A stretch of 64,000 nucleotides of DNA from Bos javanicus (taxonomy: Eukaryota > Chordata > Mammalia > Artiodactyla > Bovidae). Position 1 is the first letter of the stretch. Each line of letters starts with the position of its first letter. Location of the stretch: contig NC_083870.1 in NCBI RefSeq assembly GCF_032452875.1, positions 4,836,001-4,900,000 of the forward strand. The letters are read 5' to 3'. This document shows positions 23,695 through 34,265 of this stretch, in pieces. The notes beneath the pieces are model-generated. The model made no database searches and was not told the DNA's origin. It worked only from the letters and a program-made list of their open reading frames with translations. The position numbers and the translations under genes were made by a program.

Positions 23695-23865
23695 CTATTC
23701 TAATGTTTTATACATATAGTCTGATTTTATTCTCGTGACAACTGTATAAGATAGAGATTAGTATATTAAATTTGTAGAAGAAACAGAGTTTCCAAGAAAA
23801 TAGATAACTTGACATAAGCAGAAGAGCAGTCCAAGTTCAACGATTTCTAAAGCCCACCACAGAAG
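23695..23865 (-). mobile_element. MIR SINE, antisense, degraded
   Basis: The order of degraded MIR blocks is preserved: gttttatacatatagtctg, ctcgtgacaactgtataag, tttgtagaagaaacagagtt, ataacttgacataagcagaag. Confidence 0.55.
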
Positions 23866-24465
23866 AAAACCTTATTATATTTTACAATAAATAAATATTT
23901 TTCCAATATGAGTGAATAGATTTTTCTCTGTACTTTTGCCTGAGTACACACACATACATGGTATTCCCTTTAATTTCAATATGCCAAATTTTGTCCTGAA
24001 TTTGAATTTTTTAAAAATATGAAAAGCATATTCAGGATAAACTGATGACAAAAAACCCTTTGAAACTCTGAGATGTGGCATATTTTCATGCAAAAAATAT
24101 ATTTATTACATATATTTTGTGAAGTCTTAATGTAGGTTTGAAATTTATTGTAAAATTGTTATAGTACAAAATGTAATCCAGGTTTATGAACTCTGAAGAT
24201 TTATGGTTCTATCTTAAACTAGAATGAGCACCCAAATATCAGTGAGATTTAAAAAAATTCAACAAGTACTGTACACATAATAGAAGCCAAAGACACACAA
24301 AGCCCTATATTCCAGTTCTGAGTAAGAAAGATAATACCCTTGCTATTAGAGGGGTCTCACACATCTTGAAAATTACAACTAATATGTATGTATTTTTAAA
24401 TCTCAAAAACAAAATTCACAAAAGGGAATGATCTAGCAATATTTCTTTTTCTTTCTGATAAATAA
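23866..24465. other. unassigned AT-rich DNA
   Basis: No gene or repeat recognised. Confidence 0.5.
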
Positions 24466-24545
24466 GGTTTTTTTTTCTTTTTATTATTATTATTATTATT
24501 TTTTACTTTGCAATATTGTATTGGTTTTGCCATATATCAACATGC
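24466..24545 (-). mobile_element. short ruminant L1 3' end, antisense
   Basis: A T-rich tail (24469-24505, with TTA repeats) is followed by the complement of the L1-BT 3' terminus (actttgcaatattgtattgg, ttttgccatatatcaacatg). Only about 45 bp of element remain before an inverted repeat begins. Confidence 0.75.
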
Positions 24546-24609
24546 AACCTAGGCTACAGTCATTCTAACATTAAATGTCATTAATGTTAGAATGACTGTA
24601 GCCTGGGTT
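24546..24609. repeat. 29-bp inverted repeat (hairpin) with 6-nt loop
   Basis: Arms 24546-24574 and 24581-24609 (left arm begins aacctaggctacagtcattc) are reverse complements with a single mismatch, which would be a G-U wobble in RNA. It lies immediately at the 5' end of a truncated L1. Confidence 0.96.
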
Positions 24610-26616
24610 CATCTGTTTTTTAACATTAAATTAATAACTTATACAGGATAGAAAATCCATGACTAGTCAGCTGGCCATTTGTATTTATGTAAAAAATCTG
24701 TAATAAGTCCAAATCATTCAGTTGTTTTGTTCTTTTCTTCATTTACTATTTTGCAAATGATTCAAAATGGTATATATTTAATTCCTATAAATACTAGGTT
24801 TAATTAATATTTAGTAGTTTAATTGTATCAAATTATATTGATAATATAAAATAGTTTAATTTGTGTTCATTGTGATTAATTGAAATATATGCCCTTTCCC
24901 ATAATTCTACCATTTTTGGTTTCAGAGGCTCATAGACTTGTTATTACTTCCTTTGAATGACTTAACTGAAATTAAACCATGAGAGTTTCTTTGACTTAAC
25001 AGTCATGCTGGATAAAAAGTATGTTAGGGTTTCTGGAAGATGTAGCCTTAATATTTGAGAAAGAACAATTGTAGTTGATGAGCTACAGAATAATTTCTGT
25101 ACCTCCTACGAGAAGTGACGCAAAGGCCACTGAAGACCTGTACAATAAACTAAGAAAAAGCAATTGTTCAAAGTTTCAAATAAATATCAACTAAGGTATA
25201 TATTCAGATTGATGTTAAGGTTAGTTCTTACTGCTAGGCAACCAGTTGACGTAAGTGAATTTAAATTGCCATTATAGTGTTTCCTAATCCGAACTGTCAG
25301 TAAGCAGAATTTCTGTGGCATACAGAATGTAGGGATGCTCCCCCTCTCCAACTCTTACTTGTAAAAAGTGACTTCATACCTAGATTGTGTCTACAAAGCC
25401 AAAGGAGATGGGAAAATATGACAATTATTGGAATAAATCAGTCCACTATAAGACTTTCATTAAAATTTCCCAGGCAATACAGAGTGTGCCTGATATTTTG
25501 GGTTTGAACTATCTAATTTCCTTATTGCTTTGTTTTCTTTTATGTTTAGACACCAGTGAGACCACATAAAATCAAATTTAGTGGTACTGGCAGGAATGTT
25601 TTTCTGCTTTCTTATTGTATTATTCTTTCTTTTTTACTAGTTTTAAATGCCAGATTTTCCCTGACTTTTTGTTTCTATGGACTTGTTTCTATCTGAAGCA
25701 AGAAGCATCATCTCAGCTAAGAGTATTTATAAGGTTCCAGTGTATGGGAACAGTGGTGCTCCAGGAACTCTTGGCTTCCTGTGCTGGTTCCCGTAAATCA
25801 GCCTAAGAGATAGGGGTTTTATCGAATATATCAGCTGGCGTCCTAGGTAATGGCAATATAAAACTCCCAGAAATGTTAAGTCCAAGCTAATGTTTTGTGT
25901 AAATCCTGGAAGGACATTGTCAAGTCTTATTTTGTAGTCACTAGCTCCAAACAAAGGGCCTTTTCCAATTTCACTATTTCCACTCACCTTTTTCAATAAT
26001 GTCAAGATGATACAGTATAGACTTTAGAGTGGCCTCCAAACACATAACTATATAGTTGATTTCTTTTGCTGATTGAGTCTTCTACTTAAATAAAGTTTAT
26101 TAACAAGTTTTAAGAGAAATTACAGATGCGGAAAATGTTCACCATGTAACTAGTAGAACATACAAGGGGTAAGAAAATACAGTCACTAGTAGAGATAATA
26201 AATCATATCAACACAGCAATTTCTCACTTTTATCTATTATACTTGAAAATATATTTTTCAAAAGATTATTCATTCCTGTTAAGTTATGATAAAACACATA
26301 CTCCAGTGAATTGTTATTTGCCAGGACCTTGGTGAAATTGTTTTGGAAATGAATTTGCATACATTAATGTTTAGACAGTTTGGAACAATAATTTCATTTT
26401 GAAGGGATATTTTGCAATTACCTAACTCTTTTGTAGAAAACATTTTATGAAAGAAGGTGTTACGGAGTTTATTATTTAATTGTTATTGGAAAAAATAAAG
26501 AAGCCTACCAATAAGAAATTATTATAAAACTGTAGAATACCTTGTTATTTTGAAAGTATTTACATCGATAGACTTACGCTACACTGTGGGGAAAATTTTA
26601 TCAAATGATGTAAAAT
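24610..26616. other. unassigned AT-rich DNA
   Basis: Two kilobases without a recognisable gene or repeat. Confidence 0.5.
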
Positions 26617-26626
26617 ATAAAAGATA

Positions 26627-26827
26627 ATACTGGATGCTTGGGGCTAGTGCACTGGGACGACCCAGAGGGATGGTATGGGGAGGAAGGAAGGAGGAGGGTT
26701 CAGGATGGGGAACACATGTATACCTGTGGTGGATTCATTTTGATATTTGGCAAAACTAATACAATTATGTAAAGTTTAAAAATAAAATAAAATTAAAAAA
26801 ATAAAATAAAATATAAATGGGAAAAAA
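26627..26827 (+). mobile_element. ruminant L1 (L1-BT type) 3' end
   Basis: A sense L1-BT 3' UTR terminus (gctagtgcactgggacgacc, ggaacacatgtatacctgtg, ggcaaaactaatacaattat) with an A-rich AAATAAAAT tail. It is flanked by the 10-bp duplication ataaaagata at 26617-26626 and 26828-26837. A 5'-truncated, fairly young insertion. Confidence 0.9.
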
Positions 26828-26837
26828 ATAAAAGATA

Positions 26838-27384
26838 GTTTGAAAACTTGGCTATCAGTATGATTATGACTATATCCTCTTACAAATTGGTAAGTAGTGT
26901 TGGTGAATTATTTAAAGTAACAGATAAACTCTGAAATTCCAGTGGTTTTTTTAATCAAAAGTTGTTTAGCACTTGGGTAAGACTAGCATAATTCAACACT
27001 GCTGTTTGGAGGGTATCTTTCCTGATGATTCAGGGACCTAGGCTGCTTCTGCTATGTGGCTCCACCATCTTCTCCAGGACTTGAGGTCTTTTACTTGCAG
27101 CTAAGAGAAATGGAAAACATGAGGCAAAGCCTCGCCTGCTCTTAACCACCTCAAGCCTGAAGTGACACCAGTCACAATTGGTAAGAACTAGCTCATGTCT
27201 CTGCCTGGACACTTCCAGATGGGAAAAGTAGCTTTTCTGGATAGAAGCCTGTTTTGCAAAAATAATGTTGCATTAAGGAAGGCAAACACAAATTTTGGCT
27301 AGAAAACTGGCTGTCTCTGCCATAGTTGTCATGGTGGTATCACCCTGGGTCTTGGCTCTAACAATGGGGATTCAGTGGGAATTA
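26838..27384. other. unassigned DNA
   Basis: No gene or repeat recognised. Confidence 0.5.
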
Positions 27385-27472
27385 TTGGGAGAATTACATG
27401 AAGTAATCTCTATAAAGCACCAAGTAAGAGTTCAGAAAATGTTGACTATGGTTATAATGATATTCTTGCCCT
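27385..27472 (+). mobile_element. MIR SINE fragment
   Basis: Degraded sense MIR 3' half: ttgggagaattacatgaag, ctctataaagcaccaag, agaaaatgttgactatgg. Confidence 0.5.
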
Positions 27473-27657
27473 CTCTATCACATCTGTGAAAAATATTGCA
27501 AGGTAAGTTAGCAAAATGCTAATGATGGTGGTATTAAGTGACTCTTGTTCCTTTTTCTGTTTGCCAAATTCTCTCTATTGTGGTCTGGTAACTTTTCTCA
27601 TAAATATTAATTCATATGAATATCTGAATATAGGGTGCTCAAAAAATTTATAATTGC

Positions 27658-28055
27658 TATAGTTAATCAATATTTATGTAATGCTTACTATGTGATGGAC
27701 ATTCTTTCAAGCACTTTACAAATCTGTCTGAAATAAAGACTGTGGAGAGGATAGCAGGTTGCAGTTTATAAAGTCCATGTGAGTAAAGTTGGCTGCAGAA
27801 GATCATTAATAATACTTGTATCAATGAGATTTCTAACGTATGCAAAAAGCCAAAACTAGAACATGGTCAGATTGATGGCCCAAGTTTTTTCTGCCGGGAT
27901 GCCTAAGGAGTTTGTTTGGTCCAACTCAAAAGAATATTACTCCTGGCAACAGGAGTATATATTTTTACTTTTACGTTTTATAGATGAGAGAACCGAAATT
28001 CAGAGAGAAAGGGACTTGCTTTCATTCACACCCCTGGGTTGTTTTTGGTGTTGGT
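27658..28055 (-). mobile_element. MIR SINE split by ~235 bp of unassigned DNA
   Basis: The antisense 3' part (caatatttatgtaatgctta, cactttacaaatctg) ends near 27725. The antisense central part resumes near 27960 (cgttttatagatgagagaac, ttcagagagaaagggacttg). The intervening block at about 27726-27955 matches no family I know. Two independent MIR fragments are the alternative. Confidence 0.45.
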
Positions 28056-29125
28056 GATGTTAGTGGTCAGGAACACTGACACAGCATGCAGCCCTGAGAA
28101 GCATTTTTATGGCTAAAGGGCAGCGTCATCAATGCATTCAGCAATTAAGGGATGGGGGAGCAAGTCTGGGTAGCAGGACATTGGGGAGAAATAGAAAGGG
28201 AGATGAAAGAATTCAAGACATCTCACTGACTTGTGAATTTTGCCTAAGGTTGACAATATTTTTAAAAAACTTCTTAAATAGTGGTAAGAAATAGATTGCA
28301 AAATGCAAGTATTTATACCAGCCTGAAGAATACTACTGGAGGGTTCATTCAGTTGATAAACATATCTGTATTCAGAGAGTAAGTTTACAAAATGAATGAA
28401 ATTCAGTCTCTTCCATAGAGCAGCTCAGAACATGGTTGGGGAAAGAAGGAAGTGTAATTACAACATATATTGTTACAAGCTGAAATAGATGGATACTTGA
28501 AATGTGTTTTAAAATATGAAAGAGACTCTTCTATGGGAAGTAAACTTTTAAAGGCATAGAGAAGTAAAAAAAGTTCTCCAAAATAAAAGTAGTTTCTTCT
28601 TTAAGTTTTATTCAGAATGGATTACCAATATTGAGTTGATTTTGTAATTATATGTCAAGAACATTCTATACATATGTATCCTGAGGACAAGGATGCAATG
28701 GGAATATTCAAAATCTTCAAAATCAAGGTAGCTGTGTTTTAGGGAATGCTCATTCAAATGATGATACAACTAATATTCATTGAATACACTTGTGTACCAA
28801 CTAAGTCCTCATATTCACTCCACTGGGCACCAAGATAGTTTTTCACTAGAGAACATTATGGTAAGAAACACTAAAACTGCTCTCTCAACAAAAGGATTTA
28901 TTCATGAACTATTTTTAGTTTATTAGAAGGAATTATTAATAGTTCTAGTGTTGTCTAGTATTTTTAGATCTGAGATATAAAGGCATAACTATTGATGACT
29001 AGCCAACAATTTCAGAACATTTGCCTCTCCTGTACCTCTTTATCTCTTGGTCAGTTGCCCTCACATAACAAATTAACCTTCTAGAACTCATTATATAATA
29101 TCTCCAATGAATAAAAAGACCTTTT
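28056..29125. other. unassigned DNA, possible weak L2 relic
   Basis: A vague L2-like antisense pattern at about 28345-28520 (ttcagttgataaacatatc, cttccatagagcagctcag) is too weak to call. No gene seen. Confidence 0.4.
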
Positions 29126-29168
29126 GTGAGTGTGAGTGGATGTATGTGTGTGTGTGTGTGAGTGTGGG
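29126..29168 (+). repeat. (GT)n microsatellite, imperfect
   Basis: GTGAGTGTGAG units lead into an uninterrupted GT run at about 29145-29160. Confidence 0.9.
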
Positions 29169-29550
29169 GGGTGTTTTCCTGGCTAACACAAGTCAGGATC
29201 TGTTTAAACCCCTTGCTTTGTGCTCAAATGTCACCCTGCCAGAATTCATTACATCCTGTTTATTAACTAATTAAAATATATTTATACAGAAGAGGTTTTA
29301 TGAGATGGAGTAAAAAATAACATTATGAGAGGCATCCTCAAGATGGAATGGCTTGTCTCCAATGGCAACCAGGAATGCAAACCCAGCATTAGCTGTCAAT
29401 GCCACTGGAAGGGTCAAGATGATACAAGAATTCAGTAATTAAAGGTAAGAGATCAAAGGAAATAATTCCGGGGTTAGATATGGGGAAAGTGCTTTATTTT
29501 CTAGACCGCTATAAAATTACAAATATTACTTGTGTTTTTGGATACATAAA

Positions 29551-29587
29551 ACACACACTCACACACACACACACACACACACACACA
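29551..29587 (+). repeat. (AC)n microsatellite
   Basis: An AC run with one CTC interruption near the left end. A likely polymorphic marker. Confidence 0.95.
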
Positions 29588-30055
29588 AGGTCTAATGGGG
29601 ACATGATATGAGGTGCTAAGGCAGCTCTGAAGATTCAACTAATGCTCGCTGACCTTCTACTGACACCAAGCACTGGACTGGATGTTCCGATTATCCTTTC
29701 AGTTCAACTACCTCTACGATACCAGGACATTTACCTCATCCCCTTTAACTGTGGGTTCCTCTCTTGTTTTCCAAATGGGGTTAAACACACCTGCCCAATC
29801 ATTCAAAGTGACTGTGAAGATGAAATAAAGATGAGAACTTATTCTGAAAATAAAACTACGAATGACATAGAAATGAAGTGTCATTGCTAGATGGCTTTTC
29901 CAAGCATCTTCTTAGAGACATCTTTCTTCAAGAACTAGGTTATTTGTATAGGGCTTAGTCCTGATGTTTAAAAAGGGTTAGTCCTTGAGTGCAAAAGCTG
30001 GGGAGTGTGTCAGTGATGGGTGAGATAAACACATTATTTTAAAACATTATAAAGT
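29588..30055. other. unassigned DNA
   Basis: No gene or repeat recognised. Confidence 0.45.
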
Positions 30056-30262
30056 AGGCTCAGTGGGTAAAGAATCTGCCTGCAGTGTAGGAGACACAGA
30101 AAATGCAGATTCAATCCCCGAGTCAAGATCCCCTGGAGAAAGAAATGACAATCCACTTCAGTATTCTTGTCTAAAAAATTCCATGGACAGAGGAGTTTGG
30201 CAGGCTACAGTTGAAAAGAGTAGAAAAGAGTTGGACATGACTGAGAGACTAAGCACACAAGT
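30056..30262 (+). mobile_element. Bov-tA SINE, degraded
   Basis: The head starts within aggctcagtgggtaaagaat, with a B-box-like gattcaatcccc and the body to ggacatgactgagagac. It is more diverged than most copies here and lacks the first head bases. Confidence 0.88.
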
Positions 30263-31089
30263 GAGTTTACTGGAGAAGAAATAAATATATGAGTATTATA
30301 TGCTATGGGGCATCCTTTGAGGGCAGTGCTACAAAATTAGGAAGAGAATGATCCAAAAAAAAAAAAAAAGGGAAAAAACTGAAAAATAAACCAAAAGATA
30401 AAAACAACAATGAGAAAACAGTGATAGGAAACAAGAAATAGAAAGTAATTAAGATCAGGACTTATTTCCTTTGTCTTCCAGCAAATGTAGACATGAAAGC
30501 AAAATATTGTAGAACCTAAAATAGTGTTGAGAACATATTTACTGACTGAAATATCTGAACAAGTTAGAAGGAAGTTAGTTCTATCCAATACTGAATAAAA
30601 ATTACTTATCCATTCTGGTCCTCTCACCTAAGTGGAAATCAATGTGAAAAATCAAATTTCATTTACTTAAGTTCTCTTTAAACCTGCTTTTCAGGAACAT
30701 GTCTATTTCAGAGTATGAAGCAAAGCTATTTGTGATAAGCTGACTTTTGCCTGTTCAATGATACTAGTAATGATTTTGATTTGTAATCATTGGTCCAACT
30801 CCAGTTTGTGGGTTGTGTTTAATCTAAAATTAATCCTTTAAAAATATTAGGCAGTAATTCATAATGGTATGATGCATGGCTATCAGAAATGGTCTTATCT
30901 GGTTGATTTTCCTTCCCTGGGCCTGTATAGATGTTTTTTTAAAAAGGCAGAAAAAATATCGGCAATTTGAATATTACCCATCTATAAACTGAGCCTGAGA
31001 TTACCTGGAAGGTATTTGCATCTGACTTCCATTAATGATATATTTCAAAATTTAAGTGTTGAAAAAGATTTTATGAATTGTCTATCCTT
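30263..31089. other. unassigned DNA
   Basis: An A-rich run lies at about 30355-30370. No gene or repeat recognised. Confidence 0.45.
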
Positions 31090-31200
31090 CTGTCTTATTA
31101 AATAGGTAAGAGAACAGGCTCACAGAAGTGCAGCCAACCACCCTTAGTGTTGAGGACAGGTTCTGGGCCTGAACTCCTAGCCTGCATTTTTACCTCTAAA
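31090..31200 (-). mobile_element. MIR SINE fragment, antisense
   Basis: Degraded MIR blocks: aataggtaagagaacaggct, cacagaagtgcagccaacc, gggcctgaactcctagcctg. Confidence 0.5.
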
Positions 31201-31850
31201 AAATGGGCTATATCTGTAGAAAGCAACCTCTTAGAGATGTTTGGAAAATAAAATCAATTTTCCAAACTTACTCAGAAATAAATCAATGTATTTTCAGATT
31301 AAATCTCTGAATACTTGTTGGGATTTTAATCTAGTTATTCTATGATTTGGAAGTGAGGAAACAGTCCTAGCTAGCAAAGAAAATGCTTGCTGATTTAAAC
31401 TTGATGAGAATTTTATGTTTAGGGGAATTTTGGTGTGAAAGGAAAAAAAATGATCCAGTTTATTTGAAGTACAGTATAAGAGATAATCGTTTTATTTAAT
31501 CCTACTTTCTCTTCTGTATGCTCCTAAACTTAAGTATCTTGTAGCAGACAGTTCTTGGCAAATAATCCAGGCCAAAGCAGCTAAGTGCCCATATACTTCG
31601 GTCATCCTTTTACCTTGCTTCAACATCCTTAGAGGGTATCTGTTTTACAAGATGATATAAGACTGCTAGACTCACATGGAGCCTTACGTGAGCAAGAAGT
31701 AAACTTCTGCTACATTTCACCATTCAGATGGTCACTTGGTATTAATTGTTCATTTTACAGTGATCACTGTGACTTCCTGTGCCTCTTTTCCTTTCATTCT
31801 CTGGGTCTCAGTTACGATTCCACTGATATATCCTAGTCTTCCTAGGGATC
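31201..31850. other. unassigned DNA
   Basis: No gene or repeat recognised. Confidence 0.45.
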
Positions 31851-32782
31851 AAAGAGCCTCTTGAGAAGGTGAAAGAGGAGAGTGAAAAAGATGACTTAAA
31901 ACTCAATAGTCAAAAATAAAGATCATGACACCCAGTCTCATCCCTTCATAACAAATAGATGGGGAAAAAATGGAAACAGTGACAGACAATTTTCTTGGAC
32001 CCCAAAATCACTGGAGACAGTGACTGCAGACACGAAATTAAAATAAGCTTGCTCCTTGGAGGGCTTCCATGGTGGCTCAGTGGTAAAGAATCCTTCTGCC
32101 CATGCAGGAGACATAGGTTTGATCCCTGGGTCAGGAAGATCCCCTGTAGAAGGAAATGGCAGCCCACTCCAGTACTCTTGCCTGGAAAATTCAATGGATG
32201 GAGGAGTCTGGTAGGCTACAGTCCATGCGGTCACAAGGAGTCAGACACAACTGAGTGACTTCACTACTCCTTGGAAGAAAAGCTGTGACCAACCTAGACA
32301 GTGTATTAAAAAGAAGAAACATTTTTTTTTGCTGAAAAAGGACTAGTCAAAGATATGTTTTTTTCCAGTAGTCATGTACAGATGTGAGAGCTGGAAAAAA
32401 AGGCTGAGTGCTGAAGAATTGATGCCTTCAAACTATGATGTGGGAGAAGACTCTTGAGAGACCCTGGGACAGCAAGATTAAACTAGGCAATTGTAAAGGA
32501 AATCAACTCTGAATATTCACTGAACAGACTGATGCTAAAACTCCAATACTTTGGCCACCTTTTGAGAAGAGCCAAATTATTGGAAAAGACCTTGATGCTG
32601 GGAAAGATTGAAGGCAGAAGGAGATGGGGATGACAGAGAATGAGATGGTTGGATGGCATCACCAACTCAATGGACATGAGTTTGAGCAAACTCCAGGAAA
32701 TAGTGAAGGGCAGGGAAGCCTGGTGTGCTTCAGTCCATGGGGTCACAAAGAGTCAGATACTACTGAGCAACTGAACAACAAG
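31851..32782 (+). mobile_element. BovB LINE 3' part, interrupted by a SINE
   Basis: Sense BovB from agcctcttgagaaggtgaaag through the end of the ORF to the tail gagcaactgaacaacaa. The reading frame is thoroughly broken. The segment tcaactctgaatattcactg marks the same BovB variant as the copy at 281-1385. A Bov-tA sits inside it at 32061-32266; the remaining BovB parts join cleanly across the duplication. Confidence 0.93.
32061..32266 (+). mobile_element. Bov-tA SINE nested in BovB
   Basis: A full SINE from gggcttccatggtggctcag to the tail acaactgagtgacttcacta. A 9-bp duplication of BovB sequence, ctccttgga, lies at 32052-32060 and 32267-32275. It therefore inserted after the BovB copy. Confidence 0.96.
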
Positions 32783-33380
32783 TGAACAGGTGTAGAATTT
32801 TCAGTAACTTTCATGATCCAAGAAATGCCACAGCTTTGAATGTCATCAGAATATTCCTTATGAATTACATTCTCCTCAAAAGATTATCTTGGTTCCTACT
32901 AAAAGCATTTTTTTTTTTTGGTATTAAAATGTTTTTATTTACTACTTTGAAAAGGAATTAGGCTGATTGCAGCTTTTAAATTCCTCTCTCTCTTCTTATT
33001 TTTCAAAGTTTGTATCTGAATAGCCTAGCAGTATAAAGGCCAAGGTGATGTTACTTTTCCCACTGGCAACCAGTTAAATCTATCCCATGACCATATTATT
33101 CCAATCTTCATTGTAATAACAATTGCAACAAAAAGATAACAATTTTTGCAGAAATTGTAACGTGTCCTTCTTTATTCTCTTCTCCCTTCCTTTTGTCACA
33201 TGGAGTGTTAGCTTGGTCCGTGGCCATCCAGAAAGAGGCAGACGTGGCCACTGTGAGAGGATGTGATATGTGTGACCTTCATGTTATCTCTTCAAGAGGA
33301 AATTGCTTTTCCTTTTTTCTTTAATGTGGTGCTGATGGGTTAATTTTAACTAAGCGGATGAGACATATTCTAAAGTAATG
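32783..33380. other. unassigned DNA
   Basis: A T10 run lies near 32909-32918. No gene or repeat recognised. Confidence 0.45.
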
Positions 33381-33530
33381 CTTCTCAAATATTAATTTGC
33401 TTACCTAGTGATCTAGTTAAAATATTGATTCTAATTCAGAAACTTAGGATGGGGCCTGAGCCTTAACATTTTTAACAAGGTCCCACATAATCCTGATGTT
33501 GCTGATCTGGACCACACTTGGAATAACCAG
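33381..33530 (+). mobile_element. MER5-type hAT-Charlie DNA transposon
   Basis: MER5A/B-like non-autonomous element: atgcttctcaaatattaat, aggatggggcctgagcctta, taacaaggtcccacataatc, ggaccacacttggaataacc. It lacks coding capacity. Confidence 0.7.
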
Positions 33531-33734
33531 ACCTTAGAAGATGACGCAAGCATAGGCAGAAGAAACATGGCCCCTGAATCACCTCCAGGAACAGAGCTTT
33601 ATCACTCACCTAGATCACTCCGTTCTGCATTGTTTACTGATAAATGTATCAACTTCTATCATATCCACAGTCTTTGTATTTATTGGTTAGCTCTAGCCTA
33701 TACTGAGATAAGTATAAAATTAGTAGTAGTAATA
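33531..33734. other. unassigned DNA
   Basis: Nothing recognised between the MER5 and the MIR. Confidence 0.4.
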
Positions 33735-34265
33735 AGTATCATTCACTGAGTATTTACCATGTGGCTTATTAACTGAGTATCATTTACTGAGTGTTTACCA
33801 GGGCTCCCCTGGCAGCTCAGCTGGTAAAGAATCCACTTGCAATTCAATTCTTGGTTCGATTCTTGGGTTGGGAAGATCTGCTGGATAAGGGATAGGCTAC
33901 CCACTCCAGTATTCTTGGGCTTCCCTGGTGGCTCAGCTGGTTAAGAATCTGCCTGTGATGCGGGAGACCTGGGTTTGATCCCTGGGTTGGGAAGATTCCC
34001 TGGAGAAGGGAAAGGCTACCTACTCCAGTATTCTGGCCTGGAGAATTCCATGGATTGTATAGTCCACATCACAGAGAGTCAGACGACAACTGAGTGACTT
34101 TGACTTTCACTTTCACTTCACACTACTGTGAGGCAGGTAATATCTCAATGAAGTGTTATACCCATTTTATGGACATGGAAACTAAGGCAAGAAGGGGTCA
34201 ATAGCTGGCCAGATGCATGCAATTTGCAAATGGCAGATATAGCAGATGTGGTATTAAATTCCAGT
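33735..34265 (-). mobile_element. MIR SINE split by a Bov-tA, with a 41-bp internal duplication
   Basis: The antisense MIR 3' end at 33735-33800 contains a near-exact 25-bp repeat (33735-33759 and 33776-33800, two mismatches, period 41). The antisense MIR centre resumes at about 34126 (gtgaggcaggtaatatctc, ccattttatggacatgg, aaactaaggcaag). The Bov-tA lies between. Confidence 0.65.
33801..34125 (+). mobile_element. Bov-tA SINE with doubled head
   Basis: A first unit (gggctcccctggcagctcag to ccactccagtattctt, about 33801-33916) is followed directly by a second complete unit starting gggcttccctggtggctcag (33917) and ending with TTTCACTT repeats. This matches the stacked Bov-tA form with two tRNA-like heads. 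Confidence 0.9.
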
